NCBI RefSeq assembly: GCF_000019965.1
Contig: NC_010571.1
Location: 3,047,001-3,111,000, forward strand
Origin: Opitutus terrae PB90-1
GTDB taxonomy: Bacteria > Verrucomicrobiota > Verrucomicrobiia > Opitutales > Opitutaceae
Direction: 5' to 3'
Length of the DNA: 64,000 nucleotides
Shown here: positions 1 to 9,481 of the stretch, one piece after another
How positions within the stretch are numbered: the first letter of the stretch is position 1
How the letters are laid out: each line of letters begins with the position of its first letter
The notes under the pieces: model-generated
The model's database searches: none
The model's input: only the letters and a program-made list of their open reading frames with translations
Told to the model about the DNA's origin: nothing
Program-made: the position numbers and the translations under genes

Positions 1-1
1 G

Positions 2-187
2 CTGGTGAACGATTGTCTTTTGATCGAAGCGAAGTCGGTTGAAAAAATTCTCCCGATTCACAAGGCGCAACTTCTGAGCTACATGAAGCTGCTCAACGTC
101 CCTGTCGGTCTGCTTATCAATTTCCACGAAGCGGTTCTGAGAAACGGAATCAGCCGCCTCATCCTGCCGGGCTCCAATCTATCATAG
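2..187 (+). CDS. GxxExxY-family protein, C-terminal fragment
   Basis: The frame enters from the left edge and runs to a TAG at 185-187; the N-terminal half, including the family's GxxExxY motif, lies outside the window. The visible part has the LLIEAKS strand, an HKAQLLSYMKL helix and a GLLINFH strand typical of the end of GxxExxY proteins (PF13366 type), which belong to the PD-(D/E)XK nuclease-like fold. The biological role of the family is unknown. It stands directly upstream of pheT, where pheS is often found, so it may be inserted between pheS and pheT; this cannot be seen here. Confidence 0.75.
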   Translation: MVNDCLLIEAKSVEKILPIHKAQLLSYMKLLNVPVGLLINFHEAVLRNGISRLILPGSNLS

Positions 188-217
188 CTCTTCGTTTCCT
201 TCGTTCCCTTTTGTTCA
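184..217. repeat. Dispersed repeat arm, AACGAAGGAAACGAAG family
   Basis: The reverse complement of this stretch matches bases 3083-3112 over about 28 bases with three or four differences. It fills most of the spacer between the GxxExxY gene and pheT. It is one of many word-like repeats at gene junctions in this window. Confidence 0.6.
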
Positions 218-226
218 AGCTTCCCC

Positions 227-2683
227 GTGAAAATCTCCCTCAACTGGCTTAAGGATTACGTTCAGCTCGACGCGTCCGTCGACGAGATCTGCCGGGCGAT
301 CACGTTTCTCGGCTTCGAGGTCGAGCAGGTGCTCCATACCGGTGCGCCGCAGCTGAGCAACGTCGTCGTCGGCGAAATTCTCACGCGCGCGAAGCACCCG
401 AACGCGGACAAGCTTTCCGTGTGCACGGTCGACGTCGGGCCAGCGGGTGGGGTGAAGACCATCGTCTGCGGCGCCCCGAATTGCGACGCCGGCCGACGTG
501 TGCCGGTCGCGCTGCCGGGTGCCGTGCTGCCGGGCAATTTCACGATCAAGCAATCAAAGATTCGTGGACAGTCGTCCGACGGCATGATGTGCGCGCCCGA
601 CGAACTCGGGCTCGGCAGCGAGCACGCGGGTTTGCTGATTCTCGACGGTCAGCCGGCGCTCGGCACGCCGATCAACGACGTGCTGCCGCCCGGCGACGTG
701 GTGTTCGATGTCGAGATCACGCCGAACCGGCCCGACTGCCAGTCGCACCTCGGCATCGCGCGCGAGCTGTCCGCCTGGTTCAAGCTGCCGCTGATCTACC
801 CGCAGGAAAAATTCCGCGGCGATCTCACCGACGCCGGTTCGCGTCCCGAACTGCTGCGCAACGTCTCGGTGACTGCGCCGCAGGCGTGCCCGCTTTACAC
901 CGCGCACGTCATCACCGGGATCAAGATCGGCCCAAGCCCCGAATGGATGCAGCGCCGGCTCACCGCGGTCGGACTGCGGCCGATCAACAACGTGGTTGAT
1001 GTGGGCAATTACGTGATGCTCGAGACGGGCCAGCCGCTGCACGCTTTCGATGCGCGCAAGCTCGGTGGCAACGAGATCATCGTGCGACCGGCGGCGGATG
1101 GCGAAAAGATCGTCACGCTCGACGGCAAGGAGCGCACCCTCAACCACCGGATGCTCGTGATCGCGGACGCACACAAACCGGTCGTCATTGCCGGCATCAT
1201 GGGCGGCGAAAATTCGGGCGTGAGCGACGACACGACGGATCTCGTGCTCGAATGCGCGATCTTCAATCGTCAGTCGATCCGCTGGACCTCGCGGCAGCTC
1301 GGGCTGTCGTCGGATTCCTCCTACCGCTACGAGCGCGGGGTGGACCCGCACTCGTCGCTCGAAGCCGCGTGGCGCGCGATCGACCTGATCATCGAGACCG
1401 CCGGCGGCAAAGTGGTCGGACCGGCCTTCAAGGTCGGCGGCGAAGCGCCGTGGCAGCGCGAGATTGTGGTGACGCACGATTTCATCTGCGAGCAGGTGGG
1501 CTTTGACATTCCGGCGGCGGAGATGCGCGCCTCGTTCGAGGCGCTGGAGCTGACGGTCGTCCGCGAGGAGCCGACCGAGCGGCGCGGGCCGGCGTGGACC
1601 GTGAACATTCCGAGCTGGCGCGACGATCTCGACCGGCCGATCGATCTGGTGGAGGAAGTCCTGCGCCTCTACGGCACGGAGAAGATTCCCGCGAGCCGGG
1701 TCGTAGCGCCCTCGCTCGTCGGCGACGACGCGCCGGTGGTGCGGTTCAATCGCCGCGTGACCGACTACCTCGTCGGACACGACTTCCACGAATGCGTGAA
1801 CTACACGCTCCGGCCGGCGAAGGAGTTGAAGACGTGGGTTTCGGAGACCGCCGCCGCCGAGCTGGCGCTGGCGAATCCGTTCGTCGAAGACCAGTCGCAC
1901 CTGCGCCCCACACTGATCATGGGCCTGCTCGACACGCTGAAGCTCAACCAGGCGCGCGGCGTGCCGGTCTCGCGGCTGTGCGAGACAGGCCGGGTATTCA
2001 TCGAGCGCAACGGCCAGAACTTCGAGTGTGCCGCGGTGGGATTTGTCATCGCCGAAGACGCCGAGCGGCGCTGGCTGAAACGCGAGCCGGCGGATTTCTA
2101 TACGACGAAGCATCACGTGGCGGCAGTTGCCGCGGCGGCGGGAATCGATCTCGCGCGGCATCAGCCGGTGCCGGTCACCGGTTCGTTCTGCGGCTGGCAG
2201 GAAGGTCACTCCGCCTGCGCCGGTCAGATGGAGCACGGTTGGACCGCACGATTCGGGCTATTGAATCTCGCGATGGTCCACGCGTTGGGGATCGAGGGGA
2301 AAGTCTACGCGGGCATCTTCGCGATTTTGCCGGAGCGGATCTCCGCGGCGTCGAGCCGCCGCCGCTACGCCGATTTCAGCTTGCTGCCGGCCGCGCTGCG
2401 CGATCTCGCGGTCGTGGTGGACGAGTCGACGCCGGCCGAGGAGGTTCGCCAGCAACTCGTGCAACTCGGCCGGAAGGCGACGGGCAGCGCGTTTGGCGTG
2501 GAGCAGATCGAGATCTTCGACGTTTATCGCGGGGCTGGTCTGCCGGAGGGCAAGAAGAGCATCGCGTTCTCGCTGGTGTTCCGCGCCGCCGAACGGACGC
2601 TCACGGACGACGAGGTGAACGGCGCGTTCCAGAAAATCCAGGACGAGCTGCTGAAGAACGCGTCCTGGCAAATCAGAAAATGA
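227..2683 (+). CDS. pheT: Phenylalanyl-tRNA synthetase beta subunit
   Basis: Beta chain of the class II alpha2beta2 enzyme that charges tRNA-Phe. The 818-residue protein has the usual length and domain order: an N-terminal tRNA-binding (EMAP-like) domain with the VVGEILTRAKHPNADKLSVC stretch near residues 47-66, the B3/B4 editing domain starting about residue 220 with GLRPINNVVDVGNYVM, the B5 domain near 405-475, the inactive synthetase-like core, and a C-terminal anticodon-binding FDX-ACB domain from about residue 705 (RYADFSLLPAALRDLAVVVD). The ATG at 227 fits the family N-terminus (MKISLNWLKDYV). The partner gene pheS is not in the window. The downstream gatCAB genes share strand and translation theme. 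Confidence 0.98.
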   Translation: MKISLNWLKDYVQLDASVDEICRAITFLGFEVEQVLHTGAPQLSNVVVGEILTRAKHPNADKLSVCTVDVGPAGGVKTIVCGAPNCDAGRRVPVALPGAVLPGNFTIKQSKIRGQSSDGMMCAPDELGLGSEHAGLLILDGQPALGTPINDVLPPGDVVFDVEITPNRPDCQSHLGIARELSAWFKLPLIYPQEKFRGDLTDAGSRPELLRNVSVTAPQACPLYTAHVITGIKIGPSPEWMQRRLTAVGLRPINNVVDVGNYVMLETGQPLHAFDARKLGGNEIIVRPAADGEKIVTLDGKERTLNHRMLVIADAHKPVVIAGIMGGENSGVSDDTTDLVLECAIFNRQSIRWTSRQLGLSSDSSYRYERGVDPHSSLEAAWRAIDLIIETAGGKVVGPAFKVGGEAPWQREIVVTHDFICEQVGFDIPAAEMRASFEALELTVVREEPTERRGPAWTVNIPSWRDDLDRPIDLVEEVLRLYGTEKIPASRVVAPSLVGDDAPVVRFNRRVTDYLVGHDFHECVNYTLRPAKELKTWVSETAAAELALANPFVEDQSHLRPTLIMGLLDTLKLNQARGVPVSRLCETGRVFIERNGQNFECAAVGFVIAEDAERRWLKREPADFYTTKHHVAAVAAAAGIDLARHQPVPVTGSFCGWQEGHSACAGQMEHGWTARFGLLNLAMVHALGIEGKVYAGIFAILPERISAASSRRRYADFSLLPAALRDLAVVVDESTPAEEVRQQLVQLGRKATGSAFGVEQIEIFDVYRGAGLPEGKKSIAFSLVFRAAERTLTDDEVNGAFQKIQDELLKNASWQIRK

Positions 2684-2715
2684 ACGATGCGTTGGCAGCG
2701 AAGCTGAACTGGGGA

Positions 2716-2765
2716 CGCGACGCCCTCGTCGCGTTTTCCCGAATCGCCGCGACGAGGGCGTCGCG
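2716..2765. repeat. 18-bp perfect inverted repeat between pheT and gatC
   Basis: CGCGACGCCCTCGTCGCG at 2716-2733 is the exact reverse complement of 2748-2765. The same word occurs again at 61106-61123 near the pnp terminator. It has no U-tract, so it is more likely a dispersed repeat than a terminator. Confidence 0.75.
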
Positions 2766-2791
2766 GCTCCATATCTGACACTGACCGAGCC

Positions 2792-3076
2792 ATGGCCACC
2801 GACCTCAACATCGATCACGTCGCGAATCTTGCGCGGCTCGCGCTCACGCCGGAGGAGAAGGCGACCTTCGCCCAACAACTCGGCGACGTGCTGCACCACA
2901 TCGAGCAACTCGCGAAAGTCGACGTCGCCGGCGTCGAGCCGACGGCGCATGCGTTTGCGGTGACGAATGTCTGGGCCGACGACGCGCCGCAACCAGGGTT
3001 ATCCGTCGAAGCCGCGCTCAAGAACGCCCCGGCGCAGCGCGAGCACATGGTCGTCGTGCCCAAGGTGGTGGAGTGA
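2792..3076 (+). CDS. gatC: Asp/Glu-tRNA(Asn/Gln) amidotransferase subunit C
   Basis: Small clamp subunit of the GatCAB amidotransferase, which converts misacylated Asp-tRNA-Asn and Glu-tRNA-Gln to the amide forms. At 94 residues it has the family length. The N-terminal helix pair (VANLARLALTPEE) and the C-terminal segment (APQREHMVVVPKVVE) match the family, including the extended tail that threads between GatA and GatB. It is first in a gatC-gatA-gatB run on the plus strand; the spacers are filled by inverted repeats rather than overlaps. Confidence 0.96.
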   Translation: MATDLNIDHVANLARLALTPEEKATFAQQLGDVLHHIEQLAKVDVAGVEPTAHAFAVTNVWADDAPQPGLSVEAALKNAPAQREHMVVVPKVVE

Positions 3077-3082
3077 TCTGGA

Positions 3083-3168
3083 ATTGAACAGAAGAGAACG
3101 AAGAAAACGAAGCAGCCACCGGCATTCGAACGCTCAGGAGATTCTTGGTTACCTCCGTTTTCTTCTGT
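3083..3168. repeat. Inverted repeat between gatC and gatA
   Basis: The arms ACAGAAGAGAACGAAG (about 3088-3103) and CTCCGTTTTCTTCTGT (3153-3168) are imperfect reverse complements. The left arm belongs to the same family as 184-217. Confidence 0.6.
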
Positions 3169-3183
3169 AAAACGTATTTCTGA

Positions 3184-4647
3184 ATGTCGCCGGAACTCTG
3201 GTATCAGCCTATCACCGAACTCGCGGCCGCTCTCGAGGCGAAGGAACTCTCGTCGAGGGAGCTCATCCAGGCCGTGATCGCACGGACCAAAGCGGTGGAG
3301 CCGCGGGTGCATGCGTTCAATTCGTTCGATGAGTCGGACGCGCTGGCTCAGGCCGCGGCGTCGGATGCGCGGCGCGCCGCAGGGCAGGCGAGGGGAACGC
3401 TCGATGGCATTCCGATCGGTTTGAAGGACGTGATTGCGGTCGAGGGCCAGCCCCTGACCGCGTCGAGCAAGATGCTCGCGAATTTTGTGTCGCCCTATGA
3501 TGCGACGGTGACCACGCGGTTGAAAGCCGCCGGCGCGGTGTGCTGGGGCCGGCTGAACATGGACGAGTTCGCGATGGGCTCGTCGACAGAGAACTCCGGT
3601 TTCGGCTCGAGCCACAATCCGTGGGATCTCACGCGCGTCCCGGGCGGTTCGTCCGGCGGCAGCGCAGCGGCGCTGGCGGCAGGCGAGGCGATCGCGACGC
3701 TCGGTTCCGACACCGGCGGGTCCATCCGTCAACCGGCCGCGCTTTGCGGCGTCGTGGGGATGAAGCCGAGCTATGGGCTCGTCTCGCGCTACGGATTGAT
3801 CGCGTTTGCGTCCTCGCTCGATCAGATCGGGCCGTTTGGCCGGACGGTCGAAGACGTGGCCACGGTGTTGCAGACGATCTCGGGTCACGACCTCCGCGAC
3901 TCCACTTCGGTGAAGATCGAAGTTCCCGACTATCGCGCGGAGCTGGCGAAGCGTCGCGGGCCATGGAAGCTCGGAATTCCGAAGGAGTATTTCGGCGAGG
4001 GGCTCGATCCGGAAATCGGCGCGGCGGTGGAGCAGGCGATCGCGTTTTACCGGCGGCAAGGCTGCGAGGTGAAAGAGGTCTCGCTGCCGCACACGCGCTA
4101 CTGCCTCGACACGTATTACATCATCGCGACGGCGGAGGCGTCGTCGAACCTGGCGCGTTACGATGGCATCCGCTACGGGCATCGCTCCAGCAAGGCGAAA
4201 GACATTGTTGATCTCTACTTCCAGTCACGCGCCGAAGGATTTGGGCCGGAGGTCAAGCGGCGGATCATCCTCGGCACTTACGTGCTCTCGAGCGGCTACT
4301 ACGACGCCTACTACTTGCGCGCGCAGAAGGTCCGGACACTGATCCGGCAGGATTTTCTGAAAGCGTACGAGCAGGTCGACGCGTTGATCACGCCGACGTC
4401 GCCGGTGCCGGCGTTCAAGATCGGCGAAAAGTCTGATCCACTCGCGATGTATCTGCTCGATGTCTATACGATCGGCGTGAATCTCGCCGGCCTGCCCGGG
4501 ATCAGCGTGCCGTGTGGTTTCACGAAGAGCGGTCTGCCGATCGGCGTGCAGCTGATCGGGCAGCCGTTCAAGGAAGCTGATCTGCTCGCGATCGCCCACG
4601 CCTACGATCGCGCGCACGACTGGAACCGGAAGACCCCCAACCTGTAG
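3184..4647 (+). CDS. gatA: Asp/Glu-tRNA(Asn/Gln) amidotransferase subunit A
   Basis: Amidase-signature subunit that releases ammonia from glutamine for tRNA-dependent transamidation. The Ser-cisSer-Lys triad is visible: Lys81 in GIPIGLKDV, Ser156 in the [15 protein letters not shown] loop and Ser180 in [10 protein letters not shown], each two residues later than in the Staphylococcus enzyme. The length of 487 aa is normal. The ATG at 3184 gives the usual N-terminus. It lies between gatC and gatB on the same strand. Confidence 0.98.
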   Translation: MSPELWYQPITELAAALEAKELSSRELIQAVIARTKAVEPRVHAFNSFDESDALAQAAASDARRAAGQARGTLDGIPIGLKDVIAVEGQPLTASSKMLANFVSPYDATVTTRLKAAGAVCWGRLNMDEFAMGSSTENSGFGSSHNPWDLTRVPGGSSGGSAAALAAGEAIATLGSDTGGSIRQPAALCGVVGMKPSYGLVSRYGLIAFASSLDQIGPFGRTVEDVATVLQTISGHDLRDSTSVKIEVPDYRAELAKRRGPWKLGIPKEYFGEGLDPEIGAAVEQAIAFYRRQGCEVKEVSLPHTRYCLDTYYIIATAEASSNLARYDGIRYGHRSSKAKDIVDLYFQSRAEGFGPEVKRRIILGTYVLSSGYYDAYYLRAQKVRTLIRQDFLKAYEQVDALITPTSPVPAFKIGEKSDPLAMYLLDVYTIGVNLAGLPGISVPCGFTKSGLPIGVQLIGQPFKEADLLAIAHAYDRAHDWNRKTPNL

Positions 4648-4650
4648 GCC

Positions 4651-4720
4651 CGCCAATCACGCCAATGTGCACGAATACGATGGAAACCATTCGCGTCTTT
4701 TCGCGTGATTCGCGGGAGGT
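4651..4720. repeat. Inverted repeat between gatA and gatB (CCCGCGAATCACGCGAA family)
   Basis: The left arm starts CCCGCCAATCACGCCAATG and the right arm ends TTTTCGCGTGATTCGCGGG; they pair imperfectly. The same word family forms the pair at 28820-28889 beside gluQ. The right arm also contributes the GGAGG that probably serves gatB as ribosome binding site (4715-4719). Confidence 0.65.
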
Positions 4721-4729
4721 CTGTTTCTC

Positions 4730-6190
4730 GTGATGAACTACGAAGCCGTCATCGGACTGGAAGTCCACGTGCAGGTGAAGACCGCGTCGAAGATGTTCAC
4801 GCGCGTGGCCGCCGGTTACGGACATGCCCCGAACACGCTCACCGATCCGGTCGTACTCGCGCTCCCCGGCACGCTGCCGGTGATGAACAAGGCCGCGCTC
4901 GATGCGATCATCAAGGCGGGCCTGCTGCTCGGCTGCGAGATCGCGCCGGTCTGCAAGTGGGACCGGAAAAACTATTTTTATCCCGACTCGCCCAAAAACT
5001 ACCAGATCTCGCAGTACGATCAGCCGATCTGCCTCGGCGGCGCAGTTGAGATTGAACTGCCCGGGTCGGCGCGGAACGTCATGGGCGAGCACAAAAAGAT
5101 CCCGCTCACGCGCATTCACCTCGAGGAGGACGTCGGCAAGCTGAACCACGAGAGCGTCGACTCGCTCGTCGACTACAACCGGGCGGGCACACCGCTGATG
5201 GAAATCGTGTCCGAGCCGGCAATCCACTCGGCCGAGGAAGCGTTCGCGTATCTCACCTCGCTGCGGGCGACGATGATTTACGGCGGAATCTCCGACTGCG
5301 ACATGGAGAAGGGCCAGCTGCGCTGCGACGCGAACATTTCCGTGCGGCCCGTGGGGGAGACGAAGCTCGGCACAAAGGTTGAGTTGAAGAACCTCAACTC
5401 GATCTCCTTCGTGCGCGACGGCATCGCCCACGAGATCAAGCGGCAGCTCGCTGTCATCGAGCGCGGCGGCACCATCGTGCAGGAGACGCGCGACTACGAT
5501 GGTCAGACAGGAACTTCACAGTCGCTGCGCTCGAAAGAAATGGCGCATGACTATCGCTATTTCCCGGATCCGGATCTGATGCCGGTCGTGGTGGACCAGG
5601 CGTGGAAAGCGCGAATCCAGACGACGTGTCCGGAACTGCCGTTCGACAAGCAGCGCCGGTTCTTCGAGCAATATCGGCTGCCGTATACATTGACGTCCGT
5701 GCTCGTCTGGGATCGGGAGCTGAGCGACTATTTCGAGGAGACGGTGAAGATCGCTGGGGCCGATAAGGCGCAGACGGTCGGGAACTGGATTGTGAACGAC
5801 CTCTTGCGCGAGATCGGCACCGCGCGGGTGCCGCTGGCCGACGCCAAGGTTCGCCCCGCGCACATCGCCGAACTGGTGAAGCTGATCGACGCCGGCACGA
5901 TCCTCACGAACGCCGCGAAGGAAATCTTTGTGGAGATGTTCGCGACCGGCGACACGCCGGCGATCATCGCCGACCGCCGCGGGCTCAAGGCTGCGCCGAC
6001 AGACAGCAATGAGCTCGAGCAATGGTGTCGCGACGCGATCGCCGCGAATGCCAAGGCGGTGGCAGAGTTCAAGGCCGGCAAGGACAGCGCGATCAACGCG
6101 TTCAAGGGGCCGGTCATGAAGGCGGCGAAGGGCAAAGCGAATCCGAAGCTCGTCGACGAGACGCTGCGGCGGTTGCTCGCCGCGCTCTAG
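4730..6190 (+). CDS. gatB: Asp/Glu-tRNA(Asn/Gln) amidotransferase subunit B
   Basis: tRNA-binding and kinase-like subunit of GatCAB, which phosphorylates the misacylated Asp or Glu and receives ammonia through a tunnel from GatA. The protein opens with the family signature YEAVIGLEVHVQ, carries the conserved FYPDSPKNYQISQ and RCDANISVRP stretches, and ends in the helical YqeY-like tail domain (about residues 340-485). It may start at GTG 4730 or ATG 4733; GGAGG at 4715-4719 suits both. The 485-486 aa length is normal. No terminator is obvious after it. Confidence 0.97.
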   Translation: MMNYEAVIGLEVHVQVKTASKMFTRVAAGYGHAPNTLTDPVVLALPGTLPVMNKAALDAIIKAGLLLGCEIAPVCKWDRKNYFYPDSPKNYQISQYDQPICLGGAVEIELPGSARNVMGEHKKIPLTRIHLEEDVGKLNHESVDSLVDYNRAGTPLMEIVSEPAIHSAEEAFAYLTSLRATMIYGGISDCDMEKGQLRCDANISVRPVGETKLGTKVELKNLNSISFVRDGIAHEIKRQLAVIERGGTIVQETRDYDGQTGTSQSLRSKEMAHDYRYFPDPDLMPVVVDQAWKARIQTTCPELPFDKQRRFFEQYRLPYTLTSVLVWDRELSDYFEETVKIAGADKAQTVGNWIVNDLLREIGTARVPLADAKVRPAHIAELVKLIDAGTILTNAAKEIFVEMFATGDTPAIIADRRGLKAAPTDSNELEQWCRDAIAANAKAVAEFKAGKDSAINAFKGPVMKAAKGKANPKLVDETLRRLLAAL

Positions 6191-6518
6191 GGCGGCGAGA
6201 TCGTTTTGAGCGGGTTCCGTCGCGGCTGCCGCGGGTCGCGAGTTTTACGAGATTTTGCGGTGAAACGGTTGCGCGTTTGCCGCGCGTGCGCACGGGCTCC
6301 CAGCATCGTGAACACTGTCCGTGCAAACTCGCGCGCCCGAGCCAATTCCGCGGGCGCCCGGTGCACGTGCGACCGCGTTCGCGCCCGGCGGCTGCTGCGT
6401 AAGTCCTGCGCGCACCTGAGCGCAGGCCACGCGTCGCGGGTTTCGACTGCGCCGCATGGGGAAGAGTGCCGTAACGAGGATCAGGTTTTCTCCGGCTTCG
6501 CTTGCATGCACTCCACAA
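6191..6518. other. Long GC-rich leader before the TonB receptor
   Basis: About 260-330 bases without a recognisable gene, depending on which receptor start is right. The stretch is rich in short GC palindromes. The segment around 6449-6495 has a faint likeness to the 3' part of a cobalamin riboswitch (GGGAAG followed by CCGTAACGA), but no convincing B12 box was found. Confidence 0.3.
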
Positions 6519-9461
6519 GTGAAATCCTCCTCTTCCGCTTCGTTCGACAACACCTCCCGTCGCGCTTTGCGCCTCCTCGCCCTGCTCGGAGGCGCCGCCT
6601 CGCTGGTCGCGACCGCGTTCGCCAGCTCTTCCCCTCCGGCCGCAGCTGCCGTCGGTGCCGCGCGCCCGATGGCGTTGGCGCCGGCACCGGATGATCCCGG
6701 GGCCGAGCTGAAGCCGATTCAGCTCGATCCTTACATCGTCGAAGCCAAGGCGGAGCGATCCTGGCGCGCGCGGGAGTCGGACGGCTACGCGCGTCAGGAG
6801 GCGGTGGGCAACCTTGACCTGATGCGAACCGCCGACGATGCGCTGCCGTTCACCATTCTCGAGCGCGAACAAGTTTTCCGGAGCGGCGCGGTGACGCTCG
6901 ATGAATTCCTGCGCCGCGAACTCCTCGACGCGGTCGCGGGCAGCTCGTCGGGACAGAAGGTGAGCGCCAGCAGCTTCAGCAGCCTCACTGCGGACAGTAC
7001 CACGCTGCAGCTCCGCGGCTTCGGGGCGGATGAAACGGTGATTCTCATCAACGGCCGCCGGTTGCCGGAGAGCGTCACGAGCGGCGCGAATTCGCAGCCG
7101 CAAGCGGCGAACGTGAACTTCATTCCGTTGAGTTTGGTGGAGCGCGTCGAGATCCTGCCGGTGTCCGCGTCCGCGCTCTACAGCGGCAATCCCGTGGGCG
7201 GCGTGGTCAACATTGTGCTGCGCCGTGACGTCGAGTTGACGGAGGTCACGGCGAGCACCACGAACGCGCTAAGCGGCTTCGACGCGCCGCAGTCGATGGC
7301 GTCCTTTCTCCACGCCAAGACTCTGCTCGGCGGCGCGCTGCGGCTGCGGTTGAGTGCCACGTTCACGGACGTGATGCCGCCGAGCGAATCCGAGTTGGGC
7401 TACATTCAGGCCCAGCTCCGTGCGCAACCGGACACCGCGCGGATGTATCGCGCCACGCCGAACGTTCGCAGCGCCAATGGCGCGCCGCTCTCTGGCCCGG
7501 GCAGCAGTTCCCGGACTTCGGTGGCGCCGGGAGCAGACGGCACCGGCGGCCGCGGCGCGTTCGCGAACCGCGCGGGACAGGCCAGTCGCGAGTTGTTCGA
7601 TGCTCCCGGAGGCGCAGCGTTTTCACCCAACAGCGTCGATTTCCCCTACGGCCAGCGGCAACACTCGACCAGTTACTACGCCTCGGCGGCCTATGATGTG
7701 AATTCGTGGCTGCAGGTGGGGGTGGACGCGATGTTGTCGCGGACCGAGATCAACCGCGGGTTGGATGTTTTCCCGGCGGATTTGAAGATGGCGCGCAACC
7801 TGCCCGCGAATCCGTTCGGCGAGCCGCTGATTGTTTCCCTCAACGAAATCGCGCCGCTGCTCGGTGATCAGTACAGCCGCGCGCAGCGCGAACTCTCGTC
7901 GGTCGTGCTGGGCGTTCTGGTCCGGCTGCCGGCCGAGTGGAGCGTGTCGCTCGATTCGCAGCGGGCGCGCAACCGCACGCGCTATCGCGGGCTCACCGGT
8001 GTGGATCCGAACCGCTGGCAAAGTCTCGTGGACCAGTCGCTCTACAATCCGCTGCGTGACACCCAGCGCTATGGCCCGCCCGGCGAGTTCTATGATCAGG
8101 CGTTGATCTACGCCGGCGGTCGGGGCCGGACGGTGGCGGTCGGCGACTACGGCACCTGGGACAGCGCGTTGCGCGTGACGAACCGCTCGCTCTGGTTTCC
8201 CACCGGAAGCGCGGCGATCAATTTGGGCGGCGATTTCCGGCTGACGGAGCTCGATCCCTACACCGACGAGCAGCGGTTTGGCGACGGCGTCTATGCTGCG
8301 GTGCCGGTGCGCTGGCGGGGGCGCACGCTGCAGCGACTGAGCGGTTTTGGGGAATTGCAGGCTCCGCTGCTGCCCGCGCGCTGGTTGCCGCGGGCGGTGC
8401 GCGGCCTCGATTTCGACCTGGCCGCGCGGTATACGATCGCGGATACGACGCAGGAAACGAATCTCGCCCCGACCGGCGGGTTGAAGATCGGGTTTCGCGG
8501 CGGCTGGGCGTTGCGCGGCTCGATCGCGACGACGAACCGACTGCCGACGCCGTTCATGAGCCAGAAGGCGCGCGACGCCGGCTTGCGGACGAGCAGCGTG
8601 GGCGCTGCGCAATACGTGCCGATCTATGACCCGCTGCGCGGAGAGCGTTACGGGATTCGCGCCAGCGACGCGGTGAACCCCAACCTGCGGCCGGAGTCGG
8701 CGATGACGCGCACGGTCGGCGTGATCTACGAGCGGGGCGGCGTGCATCGCGTGCGCGCGGCGACGGATTTCGTGGACACCCAGAAATCGGGCGAGCTGAT
8801 CTATCTCGACGCCCAAAACGTGCTGAATCTCGAGCCCCTGTTTCCGGAGCGGGTGGTCCGCGCTCCGCTCGAAGCGGACGACACGCACACCGCGGGCTAC
8901 GTGACCCAGGTGCTGCGCGGCAATTTCAACCTGGCGTGGCGGCATTCGCAGAATGTGAATGCGTCGTTCGACTACGCCTGGACGGCGTGTCGCGGCGGCA
9001 CACTGGACCTCTACTGGCGCTGGGTGGCCCTGCGACGCTACGACCGGCAGTTGCTGCCGCATTCGCGCACGATCGATGCGCTGCACGAGCCGGACAGTGC
9101 CTCGCCGGAGCTGTTGCCGAACCGGATGAACTTCGGCGGCGGCTGGCCCAATCGCAGCTATGGCTTTCGGCTGGACGGTCGGTTTTTCGACGCCCGAACG
9201 CTGCCGTCGACGGAGTGGCGCAGTCAGGGCGCGTCGGAGATCGAGCCATATTATCAGTTCGACGCGAGCGTGCAAAAGGAGCTCGCCGGGTGGTGGCCGT
9301 GGAGGAGCCTGCGCACGAGCCTGCAAGCGCAGCTTCGGGTGAACAACGTCTTCGGAGCGGAGCCGCCGCGTTACGCCAATGATCCGTCAGGCGCCGGTGT
9401 GCAGTCTTACAGCGACTGGCGCGGGCCGACCTATTCCCTCTCGCTGCGCGCGAGCTTTTAG
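6519..9461 (+). CDS. TonB-dependent outer-membrane receptor
   Basis: Outer-membrane active transporter powered by TonB; the substrate is unknown. The GTG at 6519 is preferred because it gives a compact signal peptide (basic TSRRALR, then LLALLGGAASLVATAFA). An in-frame ATG at 6456 would add 21 residues ahead of it, and neither start has a good ribosome binding site. A plug domain follows, with the LQLRGFGADETVILINGRRL stretch and ALYSGNPVGGVVNIVLRRDV, then a long beta-barrel ending in the aromatic-terminated strand YSLSLRASF. DPYIVEA near the mature N-terminus could be the TonB box. At about 980 residues the size is typical. No neighbouring transport gene hints at the ligand. Confidence 0.9.
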   Translation: MKSSSSASFDNTSRRALRLLALLGGAASLVATAFASSSPPAAAAVGAARPMALAPAPDDPGAELKPIQLDPYIVEAKAERSWRARESDGYARQEAVGNLDLMRTADDALPFTILEREQVFRSGAVTLDEFLRRELLDAVAGSSSGQKVSASSFSSLTADSTTLQLRGFGADETVILINGRRLPESVTSGANSQPQAANVNFIPLSLVERVEILPVSASALYSGNPVGGVVNIVLRRDVELTEVTASTTNALSGFDAPQSMASFLHAKTLLGGALRLRLSATFTDVMPPSESELGYIQAQLRAQPDTARMYRATPNVRSANGAPLSGPGSSSRTSVAPGADGTGGRGAFANRAGQASRELFDAPGGAAFSPNSVDFPYGQRQHSTSYYASAAYDVNSWLQVGVDAMLSRTEINRGLDVFPADLKMARNLPANPFGEPLIVSLNEIAPLLGDQYSRAQRELSSVVLGVLVRLPAEWSVSLDSQRARNRTRYRGLTGVDPNRWQSLVDQSLYNPLRDTQRYGPPGEFYDQALIYAGGRGRTVAVGDYGTWDSALRVTNRSLWFPTGSAAINLGGDFRLTELDPYTDEQRFGDGVYAAVPVRWRGRTLQRLSGFGELQAPLLPARWLPRAVRGLDFDLAARYTIADTTQETNLAPTGGLKIGFRGGWALRGSIATTNRLPTPFMSQKARDAGLRTSSVGAAQYVPIYDPLRGERYGIRASDAVNPNLRPESAMTRTVGVIYERGGVHRVRAATDFVDTQKSGELIYLDAQNVLNLEPLFPERVVRAPLEADDTHTAGYVTQVLRGNFNLAWRHSQNVNASFDYAWTACRGGTLDLYWRWVALRRYDRQLLPHSRTIDALHEPDSASPELLPNRMNFGGGWPNRSYGFRLDGRFFDARTLPSTEWRSQGASEIEPYYQFDASVQKELAGWWPWRSLRTSLQAQLRVNNVFGAEPPRYANDPSGAGVQSYSDWRGPTYSLSLRASF

Positions 9462-9481
9462 GCGACGGCGCGATCGCCCGA

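Noticed and set aside
554-2236. Long minus-strand open frame of 560 codons opposite pheT
   Set aside because: It is the shadow of pheT in high-GC DNA; the translation is Arg/His-rich without any domain.
2716-2765. Terminator between pheT and gatC
   Set aside because: The stem is long, but no U-tract follows, and the same word is found elsewhere as a dispersed repeat.
6449-6520. Cobalamin riboswitch
   Set aside because: GGGAAG and CCGTAACGA match loosely, but the B12 box and the pairing arms could not be found. Kept only as a low-interest question.
7623-9326. 567-codon minus-strand frame opposite the TonB receptor
   Set aside because: Antisense shadow, low-complexity Arg/Ala/Gln composition and no domain.
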